Shown in pieces: positions 37,224-47,159 of a DNA stretch of 64,000 bases. How positions within the stretch are numbered: the stretch's first letter is position 1; each line of letters opens with the position of its first letter. The stretch lies in NCBI GenBank assembly GCA_905182175.1, contig CAJJAT010000011.1:62001-126000 (forward strand). Reading direction: 5' to 3'. The stretch is from Flavobacteriales bacterium UBA1494. Its GTDB lineage: Bacteria > Bacteroidota > Bacteroidia > Flavobacteriales_E > Vicingaceae. The notes beneath the pieces are model-generated. The model was not told the DNA's origin. It did not search any database and worked only from the letters and a program-made list of their open reading frames with translations. A program made the position numbers and the translations under genes.

Positions 37224-39020
37224 ATGGAGTTGATTAGAAATTTTTGCATTATAGCACACATTGATCACGGGAAGAGCACCCTGGCAGATAGACTTTTAGA
37301 AGCCACTAACACAATTACATCAAGGGAGTTGCAAAATCAAACCTTGGATGATATGGACTTAGAAAGAGAGCGTGGAATTACAATAAAAAGCCATGCAATT
37401 CAGATGAACTATGTTCACGAAGGAACGACATACATTTTAAATTTAATTGATACTCCGGGACACGTTGATTTCTCTTATGAGGTTTCTCGATCCATAGCGG
37501 CTTGCGAAGGAGCGTTGCTCATCGTAGACGCAGCCCAAGGTATCCAAGCACAAACGATATCTAATTTATACCTTGCTTTAGAGCATGATTTAGAGATCAT
37601 ACCGATCTTAAATAAAATTGATCTACCTTCTGCTATGCCAGACGAAGTAAAAGATCAGATCGTGGATTTAATAGGTTGTGACAGGGATGATATTCTTAGT
37701 GCAAGTGGGAAAACAGGTCAGGGAATAGATGAAATGCTTAAAGCAATTATAGAGAGAGTCCCTGCTCCGGTTGGAGATCCAGAGGCCCCATTGCAAGCCT
37801 TAATTTTCGACTCCGTATACGACTCTTATAGAGGAATTTTAGCCTATTTTAAAGTTATCAATGGAGAACTTAAAAAAGGCTCTAAAGTTAAATTTGTGAA
37901 CACCGGTAGCGAATATGGCGCAGATGAAATTGGAGTACTAAAATTAAAAAAAGAACCCCGAAAAATTGTGAGAACTGGAGATGTAGGCTATATCGTATCA
38001 GGAATTAAAACCGCTAGTGAAGTAAAGGTTGGCGATACCATTACTACAGTTGATAGACCATGTGATGGGGCAGTTAAAGGATTTGAAGATGTAAAACCAA
38101 TGGTTTTTGCAGGAATTTATCCGGTTGATACAGATGAATATGAAGAATTGAGGGACGCCATGGAGAAGCTTCAGTTAAACGACGCCTCTCTTACTTTCGA
38201 ACCAGAATCTTCTGCTGCATTAGGCTTTGGCTTCCGTTGCGGATTCTTGGGAATGCTTCACATGGAAATTATTCAAGAAAGATTAGAGCGAGAGTTTGAC
38301 ATGTCCGTAATTACGACGGTACCCAACGTATCCTACCATGCGTTTCTAAACAAACAACCAGACAAACTGGTGCTAATTAACAACCCTTCAGATTTACCTG
38401 AAATTACCTTGTTAAACAGAGTTGAAGAGCCGTATATAAAAGCTCAAATTATTACAAAATCCGAATTTGTTGGTGCTATAATGACACTTTGCATTAATAA
38501 ACGAGGAGACTTACAAAACCAAGTTTACCTAACGACAGATAGAGTTGAATTAACTTTTCACATTCCTTTAGCCGAAATTGTATTTGATTTTTATGATCGC
38601 CTAAAGACGATTTCAAGAGGTTACGCTTCATTTGACTACTTTCCAATAGGATACCAAGAATCTAAATTGGTAAAAATGGATTTGCTATTAAATGGGGATC
38701 AAGTTGATGCTTTATCAGCGCTAATTCACAAAGACAAAGCTTACGATTTGGGTAAACGAATTTGCCTAAAACTAAGAGAATTGCTGCCAAGACAACAATT
38801 TGATATTGCCATTCAAGCTGCTATTGGAGCAAAAATTATTTCAAGAGAAACTGTAAAAGCGCTGAGAAAGGATGTTACTGCTAAATGTTATGGTGGTGAT
38901 ATTTCTAGAAAACGAAAATTACTAGAAAAGCAGAAAAAAGGAAAGAAAAAGATGCGTCAGATTGGAAATGTTGAAGTTCCACAAAATGCCTTTTTAGCTG
39001 TTTTGAAGTTGGATGACTAA
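37224..39020 (+). CDS. lepA: Elongation factor 4 (LepA)
   Basis: Ribosome-associated translational GTPase, 598 aa. The P-loop AHIDHGKST (11-19), switch [10 protein letters not shown] and NKIDLP G4 motif are present, followed by domains II-III, V and the LepA-specific C-terminal domain ([22 protein letters not shown]). It works on stalled or back-translocating ribosomes and in 30S assembly. It stands alone between a divergent cargo-like gene and a convergent DUF4296 gene. Confidence 0.97.
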   Translation: MELIRNFCIIAHIDHGKSTLADRLLEATNTITSRELQNQTLDDMDLERERGITIKSHAIQMNYVHEGTTYILNLIDTPGHVDFSYEVSRSIAACEGALLIVDAAQGIQAQTISNLYLALEHDLEIIPILNKIDLPSAMPDEVKDQIVDLIGCDRDDILSASGKTGQGIDEMLKAIIERVPAPVGDPEAPLQALIFDSVYDSYRGILAYFKVINGELKKGSKVKFVNTGSEYGADEIGVLKLKKEPRKIVRTGDVGYIVSGIKTASEVKVGDTITTVDRPCDGAVKGFEDVKPMVFAGIYPVDTDEYEELRDAMEKLQLNDASLTFEPESSAALGFGFRCGFLGMLHMEIIQERLEREFDMSVITTVPNVSYHAFLNKQPDKLVLINNPSDLPEITLLNRVEEPYIKAQIITKSEFVGAIMTLCINKRGDLQNQVYLTTDRVELTFHIPLAEIVFDFYDRLKTISRGYASFDYFPIGYQESKLVKMDLLLNGDQVDALSALIHKDKAYDLGKRICLKLRELLPRQQFDIAIQAAIGAKIISRETVKALRKDVTAKCYGGDISRKRKLLEKQKKGKKKMRQIGNVEVPQNAFLAVLKLDD

Positions 39021-39048
39021 TGGTAAAAACTAAGATGTAACATGCTAC

Positions 39049-39396
39049 CTACTTTTTAGCTTCTAGTAATTTCGCTGACTTAGAACTTAGCGTATCAATT
39101 ACGTTTTCAAATATTCTTTCTAATTCCTTAGGGTGATCCGTTAAATAGGTGAAGTTACTATCGAATATTGCCTCAGATATGTTGTGCTTCCGAAATACGG
39201 CGTTGTAAAGAGAATCATTGTAGAACATGCTATCTTTTGTTCTATGGTATCCTAGACGAACGATAGCTTCTGCGATTTGAAAGTCGGTAAAAACATCCAC
39301 TAACTTATCTTCAGCTAGCAAATAGTCAGGCTTTTGCTCTTCAGCAGCACAAGAAAATAAAGTTACAATAAAAGCTCCTATTACAAAGTATTTCAT
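39049..39396 (-). CDS. DUF4296 lipoprotein
   Basis: Small (115 aa) predicted lipoprotein with the lipobox LFSC, Cys16. The mature part (about 100 residues) is helical and contains FTDFQIAEAIV and the tyrosine/aspartate-rich YHRTKDSMFYNDSLYNAVF, the pattern of DUF4296, a family of unknown function in Bacteroidota. It overlaps the end of pyrC by 4 nt, so the two genes are co-transcribed. A role in the envelope is likely; nothing more can be said. Confidence 0.8.
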   Translation of the reverse strand: MKYFVIGAFIVTLFSCAAEEQKPDYLLAEDKLVDVFTDFQIAEAIVRLGYHRTKDSMFYNDSLYNAVFRKHNISEAIFDSNFTYLTDHPKELERIFENVIDTLSSKSAKLLEAKK

Positions 39397-40736
39397 ACTA
39401 CAAACGTTAACCTTTCTCCTTTTTTGGATTCATCAAAAGTACCATTACTATACGCCAAATGTCCACTTACAAATGTTTTCTCAACCTGAGATTTAAATTG
39501 CTGTCCTTCAAATGGTGACCATCCGCATTTATAGTGTAAGCTTTCAGTAGTAACTGTGTTTGGCTTGTTCAAATTAACCAAAACAAGGTCTGCGAAGTAC
39601 CCCTCTCTAATGAATCCTCTTTCCTCTACCCTAAACAACTTGGCGACAGAGTGACTTGTTTTGTCTACTATCTTCTCTAAACTAAAAACTCCTTGATGGT
39701 ACATTTCAAATAAAGCGGAAAATGCGTGCTGTACTAAAGGGCCGCCACTTGGAGCTTTCAGATACTTGTTAGCCTTTTCATCTTTGGTATGTGGTGCATG
39801 ATCTGTTGCAATTACATCGATGACGTTATCGTTTACAGCTTGTCGTATTGCTGCTCTATCCGCCTTGGATTTTACAGCAGGATTCCATTTGATGTGAGTC
39901 CCCTTCTTTTCATAATCTGCATCCGTAAACCATAAATGGTGTATACATGCTTCTGCAGTTATTCTCTTTTCAGTTAACTCTGCAGCATTTGAAAAAAGCG
40001 CTAATTCTTTGGCCGATGATATATGCAGTATGTGTAACCGTGTATTGTGTTTTTTCGCCAGCTCAACCGCTTTAAAAGATGAACGATAACACGCCAACTC
40101 ATCTCTAATTATTGGATGTTGAGCTATTGGAATATCCTCTCCAAACTCCTCGACAGCAATCGCTGTATTTGCTCTAACTGTTGCTTCATCTTCGCAATGT
40201 GTTGCAATTAACATCTTGCAATTTTTGAATAAATTATCAAGCACCTCCTCTGCATCAACCAGCATATTACCAGTAGATGAACCCATGAACACTTTTACTC
40301 CACACACATTTTGGGGGTTTGTCTTCAACACTTCTTCCAAATTGTCATTTGAAGCCCCCATAAAAAAGGAGTAATTTGCCAATGATTTCTCTGAAGCAAT
40401 TTGGTATTTATTTTCTAATAATTCTTGAGTTAATGTGTTAGGAACCGTATTTGGCATTTCCATAAAACTGGTAATTCCTCCTACCACAGCGGCCTTAGAT
40501 TCTGTATAAATCTCCGCCTTATCCGTTAAGCCCGGCTCTCTAAAATGAACTTGATCATCTATCATTCCGGGTATTAAATGCAGGCCCTTTGCATCAATCA
40601 CCTTCTCATTTGTTTCCGGTGTTAGCCCTGTTTTGCTAACCTCAAAAATTCTTTCACCAACTATGCGAACATCAGCTTCGTAAATTTGGTTTTCATTTAC
40701 CAAGGTTGCACCCTGTATTAAGGTTGATGTGCTCAT
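39393..40736 (-). CDS. pyrC: Dihydroorotase (type I, PyrC/allantoinase-like)
   Basis: Zinc amidohydrolase of pyrimidine synthesis forming dihydroorotate; 447 aa. Retained ligands are the carbamylated Lys148 (GVKVF), His180 (ATHCED), His238 (LHILHIS) and Asp312 (TDHAPH). The first metal motif reads DDQVHFREPG: Gln62 takes the place of the first His of HxH, with His64 retained. I believe the DQVHFREPG form also occurs in other Bacteroidota dihydroorotases, so the enzyme is probably active. Downstream it overlaps the DUF4296 gene; upstream it follows the sugar transferase gene by 11 nt. Confidence 0.9.
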   Translation of the reverse strand: MSTSTLIQGATLVNENQIYEADVRIVGERIFEVSKTGLTPETNEKVIDAKGLHLIPGMIDDQVHFREPGLTDKAEIYTESKAAVVGGITSFMEMPNTVPNTLTQELLENKYQIASEKSLANYSFFMGASNDNLEEVLKTNPQNVCGVKVFMGSSTGNMLVDAEEVLDNLFKNCKMLIATHCEDEATVRANTAIAVEEFGEDIPIAQHPIIRDELACYRSSFKAVELAKKHNTRLHILHISSAKELALFSNAAELTEKRITAEACIHHLWFTDADYEKKGTHIKWNPAVKSKADRAAIRQAVNDNVIDVIATDHAPHTKDEKANKYLKAPSGGPLVQHAFSALFEMYHQGVFSLEKIVDKTSHSVAKLFRVEERGFIREGYFADLVLVNLNKPNTVTTESLHYKCGWSPFEGQQFKSQVEKTFVSGHLAYSNGTFDESKKGERLTFVV

Positions 40737-40747
40737 AAAGTCGATTT

Positions 40748-41470
40748 TTATTTTTTAAAAAAGCTGGCTAACCTTAAATAGATTACCCCAAAGAAGGCTT
40801 CCTTAAAAATTCCGCCACTCATTTTACTCGTTCCTTCAAGTCGGTCCGTGAAAATTATAGGCACCTCCACCACATCGAAGCCAAGTTTCCATGCTCTAAA
40901 TTTCATTTCAATTTGAAAGGCGTAACCTTTAAACCGAATTTTATTTAAATCTATTTTATTTAGAACTTTTGCTTTATAGCATTTAAAACCCGCAGTAGAA
41001 TCTCTGAAAGGCATTCCGGTAATAAAACGAACGTATACAGATGCATAATAAGACATAAGCACACGACCCATAGGCCAATTTACAACGTTTACTCCAGTTT
41101 TATACCGAGAACCAATAGCTACATCCCCTCCATCTATCTCGCAGGCATTGTAGAGTTTAATTAGGTCATCTGGATTATGACTAAAGTCTGCATCCATCTC
41201 AAACAAATAATTATAGTTGCGCGCCAAACCCCACTTAAAACCATGAATATACGCAGTTCCTAAACCTAACTTTCCTTTACGCTCCTCAATGTAAAGTATG
41301 CCATCATACTTTGCTTGAAGGCTTTTAACAATATCTGCTGTACCGTCAGGAGAACCATCGTCTACTACCAAAATATGAAAATCCCCTATTAAGCTAAAAA
41401 CCTTAGCAATAATTTTTTGGATATTCTCCAGTTCATTGTAAGTAGGAATAATAACTAATTTAGTAGGCAT
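40748..41470 (-). CDS. Polyprenol-phosphate sugar transferase (DPM1-like GT2)
   Basis: GT-A family 2 enzyme of 240 aa that moves mannose or glucose from a nucleotide sugar to a polyprenyl phosphate. IIPTYNELENIQ, DDGSPDGT (37-44) and MDADFSHNPDDL are the classic DPM1-like motifs; no C-terminal membrane domain follows. I chose the ATG at 41470; an upstream ATG at 41518 would add 16 residues of poor fit. The product could feed the GT39-like transferase at 11993. It heads the run to pyrC and the DUF4296 gene. Confidence 0.9.
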   Translation of the reverse strand: MPTKLVIIPTYNELENIQKIIAKVFSLIGDFHILVVDDGSPDGTADIVKSLQAKYDGILYIEERKGKLGLGTAYIHGFKWGLARNYNYLFEMDADFSHNPDDLIKLYNACEIDGGDVAIGSRYKTGVNVVNWPMGRVLMSYYASVYVRFITGMPFRDSTAGFKCYKAKVLNKIDLNKIRFKGYAFQIEMKFRAWKLGFDVVEVPIIFTDRLEGTSKMSGGIFKEAFFGVIYLRLASFFKK

Positions 41471-41559
41471 AGAGCTATAAAAAAGTAAAAATAGGGAAAG
41501 GCAAGCTGATTTCCACAAATGTATGTATCAAGAATACATAAAAGTTATTAAATAGACAG

Positions 41560-42324
41560 TTACTTCATTAAAAATTGCCAAATCACTTTTGAAAATTCAA
41601 CCATTTTTTCAGCGTGCACCCAGTGCCCTGCTCCATCTATACTTTCCAACTTATAATTCGGAAATTTATCTTTCATTTTTGTTTCATATTCTGGCATTAT
41701 GTAATTTGATTTCTCACCTGCCACAAACAATGTGCTTTTTTCAAAAACACCTTCGACAATTTCATATTCGCTAATTGGCAATATTTCCTTAGCCAACACC
41801 TTCAGGTTAAATCGCCAAGCCAAACGTTCCTTTGTTTCCCAATAAAGGTTTTTTAATAAAAACTGCCTTGTACCAGGCTCTCTAATGTATTTCGACAAAT
41901 AGGTTTCTGCTTCCTTGCGGTTTGAAATATCTGCAAGTGGGACACTTTCTAAAGCATCTATAATGCTATAATGATGAACTTCATATTTTACAGGCGCGAT
42001 ATCAACAACAATTAACTTATCAATCATTTCTGGAAATAGCATGGAAAATTCCATTGCTGTTTTACCTCCCATAGAGTGCCCTAATAAAGTAGCATTCGTT
42101 AGGCTAAGGTCGTCCATTAATTCTTTCAAATCAGCAGCCATTATTGGATATGAAAACGCATCAGATTGTGGTGATTGACCATGATTTCGCTGATCCACTA
42201 AAATAACTTTGAAATGACTTGACCATTGCTTCGCTAATGTCATCCAATTATCTAACGACCCAAACAGTCCGTGCAAAACAATTAATGGGTGCCCTTCTCC
42301 TAAAGTTCTGTAATTCAATTTCAT
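41560..42324 (-). CDS. Alpha/beta hydrolase (YbfF-like esterase)
   Basis: Cytosolic alpha/beta hydrolase of 254 aa. The oxyanion segment is LHGLFGSLDNW (18-28), DQRNHG (44-49) follows, and the nucleophile is Ser84 in GHSMGG. The catalytic His is in GAGHWVHAEK near the C-terminus. The pattern fits YbfF-type esterases active on acyl-CoA or short esters. It begins 1 nt after the pdxJ stop, so it is co-transcribed with pdxJ. The true substrate is unknown. Confidence 0.85.
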   Translation of the reverse strand: MKLNYRTLGEGHPLIVLHGLFGSLDNWMTLAKQWSSHFKVILVDQRNHGQSPQSDAFSYPIMAADLKELMDDLSLTNATLLGHSMGGKTAMEFSMLFPEMIDKLIVVDIAPVKYEVHHYSIIDALESVPLADISNRKEAETYLSKYIREPGTRQFLLKNLYWETKERLAWRFNLKVLAKEILPISEYEIVEGVFEKSTLFVAGEKSNYIMPEYETKMKDKFPNYKLESIDGAGHWVHAEKMVEFSKVIWQFLMK

Positions 42325-42325
42325 A

Positions 42326-43039
42326 TTAACTCATCGCTTTTAAATAGGTTTGGATTGTTTTCTCTAGACCCCAATTTAACGCATCACATATTAAAGCATG
42401 TCCAATTGAAACTTCCTCCAGATTGGTTATGTGCTGTTTAAAGTAGGCTAAGTTTTCTGAGTCCAAATCATGTCCTGCATTTATCCCAATTGCAAATTTT
42501 GCAACTTGTTTTGAAGCCGTCACATACTCCTTAATTGCTTCTGCCGGGTTTGCTTTATAATTTGCAGCATACGGACCCGTATAGAACTCAATACGATCGG
42601 TATTTATGTTGGGTAAGAAGTTAATTTGCTCCATGTCTGTCTCCATGAAAATCGACGTTCTGATTCCCGCACTTTTAAATTCTTGCAGTACATTGTTCAA
42701 GAAATCTTTCTTCTCAGTTACTTTCCATCCTGCATTAGAAGTTAAAACTTCTGGCGGATCTGGCACCAAGGTCACCTGTTCGGGCTTAACCTCTAACACA
42801 AGATCAATAAACTTTCGATTGGGATACCCCTCGATGTTAAATTCAGTAGTAATAACTTTTTTTAAGTCATAAACATCTTTGTAACGAATATGCCGCTCAT
42901 CAGGTCTAGGATGAATTGTGATGCCTTGAGCACCAAATTTTTCGCAATCCAAGGCAACTTTTATCAAGTTAGGAACATCTTCTCCTCTAGCATTCCTCAA
43001 GGTTGCTATTTTATTAATGTTTACGCTTAATCTACTCAT
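42326..43039 (-). CDS. pdxJ: Pyridoxine 5'-phosphate synthase
   Basis: TIM-barrel enzyme that condenses the PdxA product with deoxyxylulose phosphate to pyridoxine 5'-phosphate; 237 aa. Signature segments are [33 protein letters not shown] and VTLVPD, with ETD and GINAGHDL in the second half. It is the first gene of a pdxJ-hydrolase unit, with a textbook promoter upstream. It pairs functionally with pdxA at 27218. Confidence 0.96.
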   Translation of the reverse strand: MSRLSVNINKIATLRNARGEDVPNLIKVALDCEKFGAQGITIHPRPDERHIRYKDVYDLKKVITTEFNIEGYPNRKFIDLVLEVKPEQVTLVPDPPEVLTSNAGWKVTEKKDFLNNVLQEFKSAGIRTSIFMETDMEQINFLPNINTDRIEFYTGPYAANYKANPAEAIKEYVTASKQVAKFAIGINAGHDLDSENLAYFKQHITNLEEVSIGHALICDALNWGLEKTIQTYLKAMS

Positions 43040-43055
43040 GATTATTTCAGTAATA

Positions 43056-43084
43056 TTGTGTAATGACGCTCAAAATTAGCTTTA
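43056..43084 (+). promoter_or_regulatory. Candidate promoter of the CBS/envelope gene run
   Basis: TTG (43056-43058), an 18-nt spacer and TAGCTTTA (43077-43084), one base off TAnnTTTG. It gives a leader of about 25 nt. It overlaps the divergent pdxJ promoter by sharing the TA of both -7 boxes. Confidence 0.45.
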
Positions 43085-43099
43085 TTACATAACATACAA
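43071..43099 (-). promoter_or_regulatory. pdxJ promoter, TTG-N18-TAATTTTG
   Basis: On the minus strand TTG (43097-43099) and TAATTTTG (43071-43078) are spaced by 18 nt, a full match to the Bacteroidota sigma-A-type consensus. The pdxJ ATG lies 31 nt past the box. Confidence 0.65.
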
Positions 43100-43112
43100 A
43101 GTAAGAATTAAA

Positions 43113-43775
43113 ATGTTGGCAAGAGAATTAATTAATGATAAAATACCATCCTTAAAACCCTCTGATACAGGACAAAAATCTCTTGATTTAATGAGTGATT
43201 ATAAGTTAGCAGAGCTACCACTCGTAGAGGACACGGAATTTTTAGGCTTAATTACAGAAAACGACATCTTAGATGTCGACAATCTTGAAGCTCAAATAAG
43301 CTCTTATAACTTTAAGTTAGAAAAACCAGCGGTTAATGCTTCCGAGCACATTTACGAGGTTCTGTCAAAAATATCGCACCTAAAGTTGAGCCTTGTGCCA
43401 ATTTTAGATGATGACAAATCATTCTTAGGAGTAATTTCTCTTTCTAATTTAGTAGAAAGTATCTGCAATTTAGCAGCAATTAAAGATAGGGGAGGAATAC
43501 TACAATTGGAGTTAAACATCGCTGACTATTCTCTTTCTGAGATTGCTTCAATAGTAGAAAGCAATGGAGCCAAAATATTAAGCTCTTACATTCACACCCA
43601 CACTGACTCCACAAAAATGGATGTCACAATCAAAATTAACCAAACCGACTTATCTCCTATAATTCAGACATTCGAACGGTACAACTATACCATCGCTGCA
43701 TCTTTTCACAAGAGTGAAATGCAAGACGAGTTAAAAAAGAGATACAATGAGTTTATCAACTATTTGAATATCTAA
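43113..43775 (+). CDS. CBS-domain protein
   Basis: Predicted cytosolic protein of 220 aa with two CBS motifs (about 5-60 and 72-130), which usually bind adenosyl nucleotides, and a C-terminal ACT-like segment (about 138-205: LQLELNIADYSLSEIASIVE). No fused catalytic domain. It is a constant neighbour of nadK in this phylum, which hints at sensing of NAD(P), ATP or AMP, but this is inference. The next gene begins 8 nt later. Confidence 0.85.
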   Translation: MLARELINDKIPSLKPSDTGQKSLDLMSDYKLAELPLVEDTEFLGLITENDILDVDNLEAQISSYNFKLEKPAVNASEHIYEVLSKISHLKLSLVPILDDDKSFLGVISLSNLVESICNLAAIKDRGGILQLELNIADYSLSEIASIVESNGAKILSSYIHTHTDSTKMDVTIKINQTDLSPIIQTFERYNYTIAASFHKSEMQDELKKRYNEFINYLNI

Positions 43776-43783
43776 CCAAGCAG

Positions 43784-45208
43784 ATGCTTCGAACCGGACT
43801 GCTCTTATTTTTCGTTATTTGCGGCAAACTGCTATTTTGCCAAGCTTTTCAAATAGATACTTTTAAACAATCCGTCGATTTTAAAAAATCAGCAATAAAA
43901 ATTATTAGTCAAATCCATATTGTTGGAAATAAGACGACCAAAGGAAAAATAATACTGCGCGAACTTACATTTAAAGCTGGTGATAGCCTCTTAAACAATA
44001 CATTAGCAGCAGCTTTAACCCAATCAAAGAAAAACATCCTCAATACTTCACTTTTCAATTTTGCCAAGTTAGATGTGGCCTTAATAGATAGCGTTCACGC
44101 CAACATTATTATTCAACTTACAGAACGTTGGTACATTTTTCCACTTCCTATTTTTGAATTAGACGACAACAACCTTAATACTTGGCTAGAAACAACAGAC
44201 CTATCTAGAATAAATTACGGTATGCACCTCACTCATTACAATTTTCGAGGAAGAAAAGAGAAATTAATTCTTACTGCCAAATATGGATTCACAGAACGCT
44301 ATCGACTTCGATACGAAGTCCCTTATTTAACGAAGTCACAAAAACTAGGTATGCGCCTAAATATATCTTACAATAGAAGAGATGAGATTGCATACAACTC
44401 GCTAAATAACGAGCGACTCCAATTTAAAGATGAAAAACAAGATGCATATAGAAATCTATCTAGCTCATTGACTTTTACGTATCGGAATAAAATTTTCAAT
44501 ACCCATTCTGTTTCATTTAACTATAGCAATCATAGAGTTACCGACTCAATTCTTATTTTAAACAATAACTACTTAACCAAAAACGACAAACAATTAGAAT
44601 ACATTCAATTCAGTTATGAGTTTAAAAGCGACAAAAGAGATTCAAGAAATTACCCTCTAGAAGGAAGCTTTTGGAAAGCTAGACTGACACAATACGGTCT
44701 AGGCATTTTATCAAACTTAAGCTTATTTAACTTAGACCTTGAAGCAAAAAAGTACATAGAGTTAAGACCTCGACTGTATTTAGCAGGCGGTATTAGAGCA
44801 ATCTTAACCCCCAATAGCAACCAGCCATACCTTCTTCGGAATGGCTTAGGATATAGCTCTTTCGGTATCAGATCATATGAATACTACGTAATAGACGGAC
44901 AGAGCATGGGGCTAAGCAGGGCACAAGTACGGTTTCAACTAATACAGCCAAAGTCAATAGACTTGCAAGGTATTTCTCAACGTTTTGGCAAATTTCACTA
45001 TGCCTTCTACTTGGGTCTTTTCAGTGACTTTGCCTATGTCGACGATCGAATTGGATATAATCAAAATCGATTAGCTAATGAAATTCAATTCGGCCATGGT
45101 ATTGGATTAGATTTTGTAAGTTACTACGACATTGTGATGAGGGCAGAGTATTCATTCAATAAATTTGGAGAAAGCGGATTATTTCTGCATTTTGTAGCAC
45201 CAATATAA
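43784..45208 (+). CDS. Short Omp85-family protein, one POTRA plus beta-barrel
   Basis: Predicted outer-membrane protein of 474 aa. A signal peptide covers about 1-21. A single POTRA-like domain spans about 40-113 (ISQIHIVGNKTTKGKIILREL). The rest is a 16-strand-type barrel with the Omp85 DxRxxPxxG-like segment (283-294: DKRDSRNYPLEG), and GIRSYE (361-366) in the place of the conserved VRGF/Y motif. It lies between the CBS gene and nadK in a tightly packed envelope cluster that also holds full-length bamA. It may be an accessory assembly factor; the function is unknown. Confidence 0.8.
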   Translation: MLRTGLLLFFVICGKLLFCQAFQIDTFKQSVDFKKSAIKIISQIHIVGNKTTKGKIILRELTFKAGDSLLNNTLAAALTQSKKNILNTSLFNFAKLDVALIDSVHANIIIQLTERWYIFPLPIFELDDNNLNTWLETTDLSRINYGMHLTHYNFRGRKEKLILTAKYGFTERYRLRYEVPYLTKSQKLGMRLNISYNRRDEIAYNSLNNERLQFKDEKQDAYRNLSSSLTFTYRNKIFNTHSVSFNYSNHRVTDSILILNNNYLTKNDKQLEYIQFSYEFKSDKRDSRNYPLEGSFWKARLTQYGLGILSNLSLFNLDLEAKKYIELRPRLYLAGGIRAILTPNSNQPYLLRNGLGYSSFGIRSYEYYVIDGQSMGLSRAQVRFQLIQPKSIDLQGISQRFGKFHYAFYLGLFSDFAYVDDRIGYNQNRLANEIQFGHGIGLDFVSYYDIVMRAEYSFNKFGESGLFLHFVAPI

Positions 45209-45216
45209 CTAAAGTT

Positions 45217-46101
45217 ATGAAAATAGCGATTTACGGTAAAAAAATAGAGATGAGTAATTCTCAACAAATACAAAGCTTATTTGACTTTCTACTCGACAAT
45301 AACATACCATTTATTGTACATAAACACTTAAAGAATAGCCTAGAACAGCATTCCTTTTTACTATTAAACTCCATAGAGTTCTTCTCAACTCACAAAGAAC
45401 TTTCCAACGAAATCTCTTTTTTATTGAGTATTGGGGGGGATGGAACTTTTTTGGATACAGCACTATTAGTAAAAGATTTAAATATCCCCATCTTAGGAAT
45501 AAACACAGGAAGATTAGGATTTTTATCCAACACTCCGACTTCTGAAATTACCTCTGCATTAAATGATTTATTGAATGGAAATTATTCAACAGAGGAGCGT
45601 TCTATGCTTTGTTTAGAAAGTGATAAAAACCATTTTGGCGAAGACAACTTTGCGTTGAATGAAATAAGCATTCTAAAAAGTGACAGTTCTTCCATGATAA
45701 CAATTCATACCGAACTTAATGGAACTCATTTAAACTCTTACTGGACTGATGGACTAATTATATCGACCGCTACAGGTTCTACTGCATATTCGCTGAGTTG
45801 TGGAGGCCCTATTATGATGCCGGGATCAGGAAACTTTGTAATTACCCCAATTGCACCGCACAATTTAAATGTTAGACCAATTGTAATAGATGACGGTGCT
45901 ATTTTAAAGGTTAGAGTTGAAAGCAGATCTGGAAAAAACTTGGTTGCGATGGACTCAAGATCAGAAGATTTGCTAAACGGAGAAGTTTTGACAATTCAAA
46001 AAGCTGAATTTAAAATAGCTATCGTGCAACTAAAAAACCAAAGTTTCGTAAACAGCTTACGAAACAAATTAAACTGGGGTCTGGATCAAAGAAACGGTTA
46101 G
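45217..46101 (+). CDS. nadK: NAD kinase
   Basis: Phosphorylates NAD to NADP; 294 aa. The active-site GGDGTFLD starts at residue 73, followed by GINTGRLGFL, the NE motif in FALNEISI, DGLIISTATGSTAYSLSCGGPIM, and the late LVAMDSR segment. Gap of 8 nt from the Omp85 gene. It is the anchor gene of the nadK-porG-uppS-bamA neighbourhood conserved in Bacteroidota. Confidence 0.96.
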   Translation: MKIAIYGKKIEMSNSQQIQSLFDFLLDNNIPFIVHKHLKNSLEQHSFLLLNSIEFFSTHKELSNEISFLLSIGGDGTFLDTALLVKDLNIPILGINTGRLGFLSNTPTSEITSALNDLLNGNYSTEERSMLCLESDKNHFGEDNFALNEISILKSDSSSMITIHTELNGTHLNSYWTDGLIISTATGSTAYSLSCGGPIMMPGSGNFVITPIAPHNLNVRPIVIDDGAILKVRVESRSGKNLVAMDSRSEDLLNGEVLTIQKAEFKIAIVQLKNQSFVNSLRNKLNWGLDQRNG

Positions 46102-46167
46102 AGAGTAATGAAGATTTCCCCTAGTCTTAAAAAACTAATTATATTTGTGCGTTGTATATTGTTAGAC

Positions 46168-47127
46168 ATGAAAAAACATTTATTAATTACCTTAATAGCA
46201 GTTATCTTACTTCCCCACTTAGCTGATGCTCAAAGTTGGAAGAGATTTCGTAGCCAAGTAATTGGAGGTGTTGGTGTAACCAACTTTTTAGGAGACTTAG
46301 GCGGAGGACCAGGTATTGGTCGAGGTTTTATTTGGGATTTAGATTTACCTGCTACTCGCCCATCCCTAATGATAGGGTACAGATATCAATTCAACAGTTA
46401 CTTATTTGGACGGGCAAACCTGCAATGGGGTATACTTGGAGCTGACGATGATTTTACAACCGAAAACTTTAGAAATAATAGATCGTTAAAATTTCGAACA
46501 GGATACATTGAGCTAGATTTAATGACAGAATTTTATTTTATACAGAATTCTAGAGGAAATCTATACAAATTGCGCGGAATTAGGGGCAGAAATGGATTAA
46601 AAATAGATGTTTATGCTTTTGGAGGAATTGGCTTTATGTACTTCAATCCAAAGGGAGAGTACCAAGGCTCTTGGCATAAACTTCAACCATTGGGCACAGA
46701 AGGACAAGGATTGCCCGGAGAACCGGATAAATACAGCAGAACTACATTTACCATACCATATGGAATGGGAATAGGAAAGTCTATTGATAGGTATTGGGGT
46801 ATTAATGCAGAATTAACTTTTAAACATACATTTTCAGACTACATTGATGACGTAAGTACTGAATATTATGGTAGAAGGCGTCTCGCAACAGCCTACGAGA
46901 GTCAACTTTCTGCAGATGACATTAATAGACTTGCTTTTTTATCTGACCCGAGCTCAGGTTTGGGAGCAAATGAAGGAAAAACCTTCCTCGACGTTTTAGA
47001 TCCTAACAGAAGCGACTTAATTGGACAACAAAGAGGTAACCCAGAAAATAATGATTCATATATGACGTTAATGTTCACGGTTTCCAGAAAAATTGTTAAA
47101 CGAAGAAAAAGTCGTCCGAAATTCTAA
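46168..47127 (+). CDS. Outer-membrane beta-barrel protein, first of two PorG/DUF6089-like genes
   Basis: Predicted outer-membrane barrel of 319 aa when started at the ATG at 46168, which gives a clean signal peptide (MKKHLLITLI...LADAQ). An upstream in-frame ATG at 46108 adds 20 residues in front of it and is less likely; a TATATTTG -7-like box at 46140-46147 lies between the two. The mature start VIGGVGVTNFLGDLGGG and the strand pattern resemble DUF6089 proteins. The family includes PorG, part of the T9SS periplasmic ring complex. Function inferred. Confidence 0.75.
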   Translation: MKKHLLITLIAVILLPHLADAQSWKRFRSQVIGGVGVTNFLGDLGGGPGIGRGFIWDLDLPATRPSLMIGYRYQFNSYLFGRANLQWGILGADDDFTTENFRNNRSLKFRTGYIELDLMTEFYFIQNSRGNLYKLRGIRGRNGLKIDVYAFGGIGFMYFNPKGEYQGSWHKLQPLGTEGQGLPGEPDKYSRTTFTIPYGMGIGKSIDRYWGINAELTFKHTFSDYIDDVSTEYYGRRRLATAYESQLSADDINRLAFLSDPSSGLGANEGKTFLDVLDPNRSDLIGQQRGNPENNDSYMTLMFTVSRKIVKRRKSRPKF

Positions 47128-47159
47128 TACTAACCTTACCTATTTCTCGTTTATCGTAA

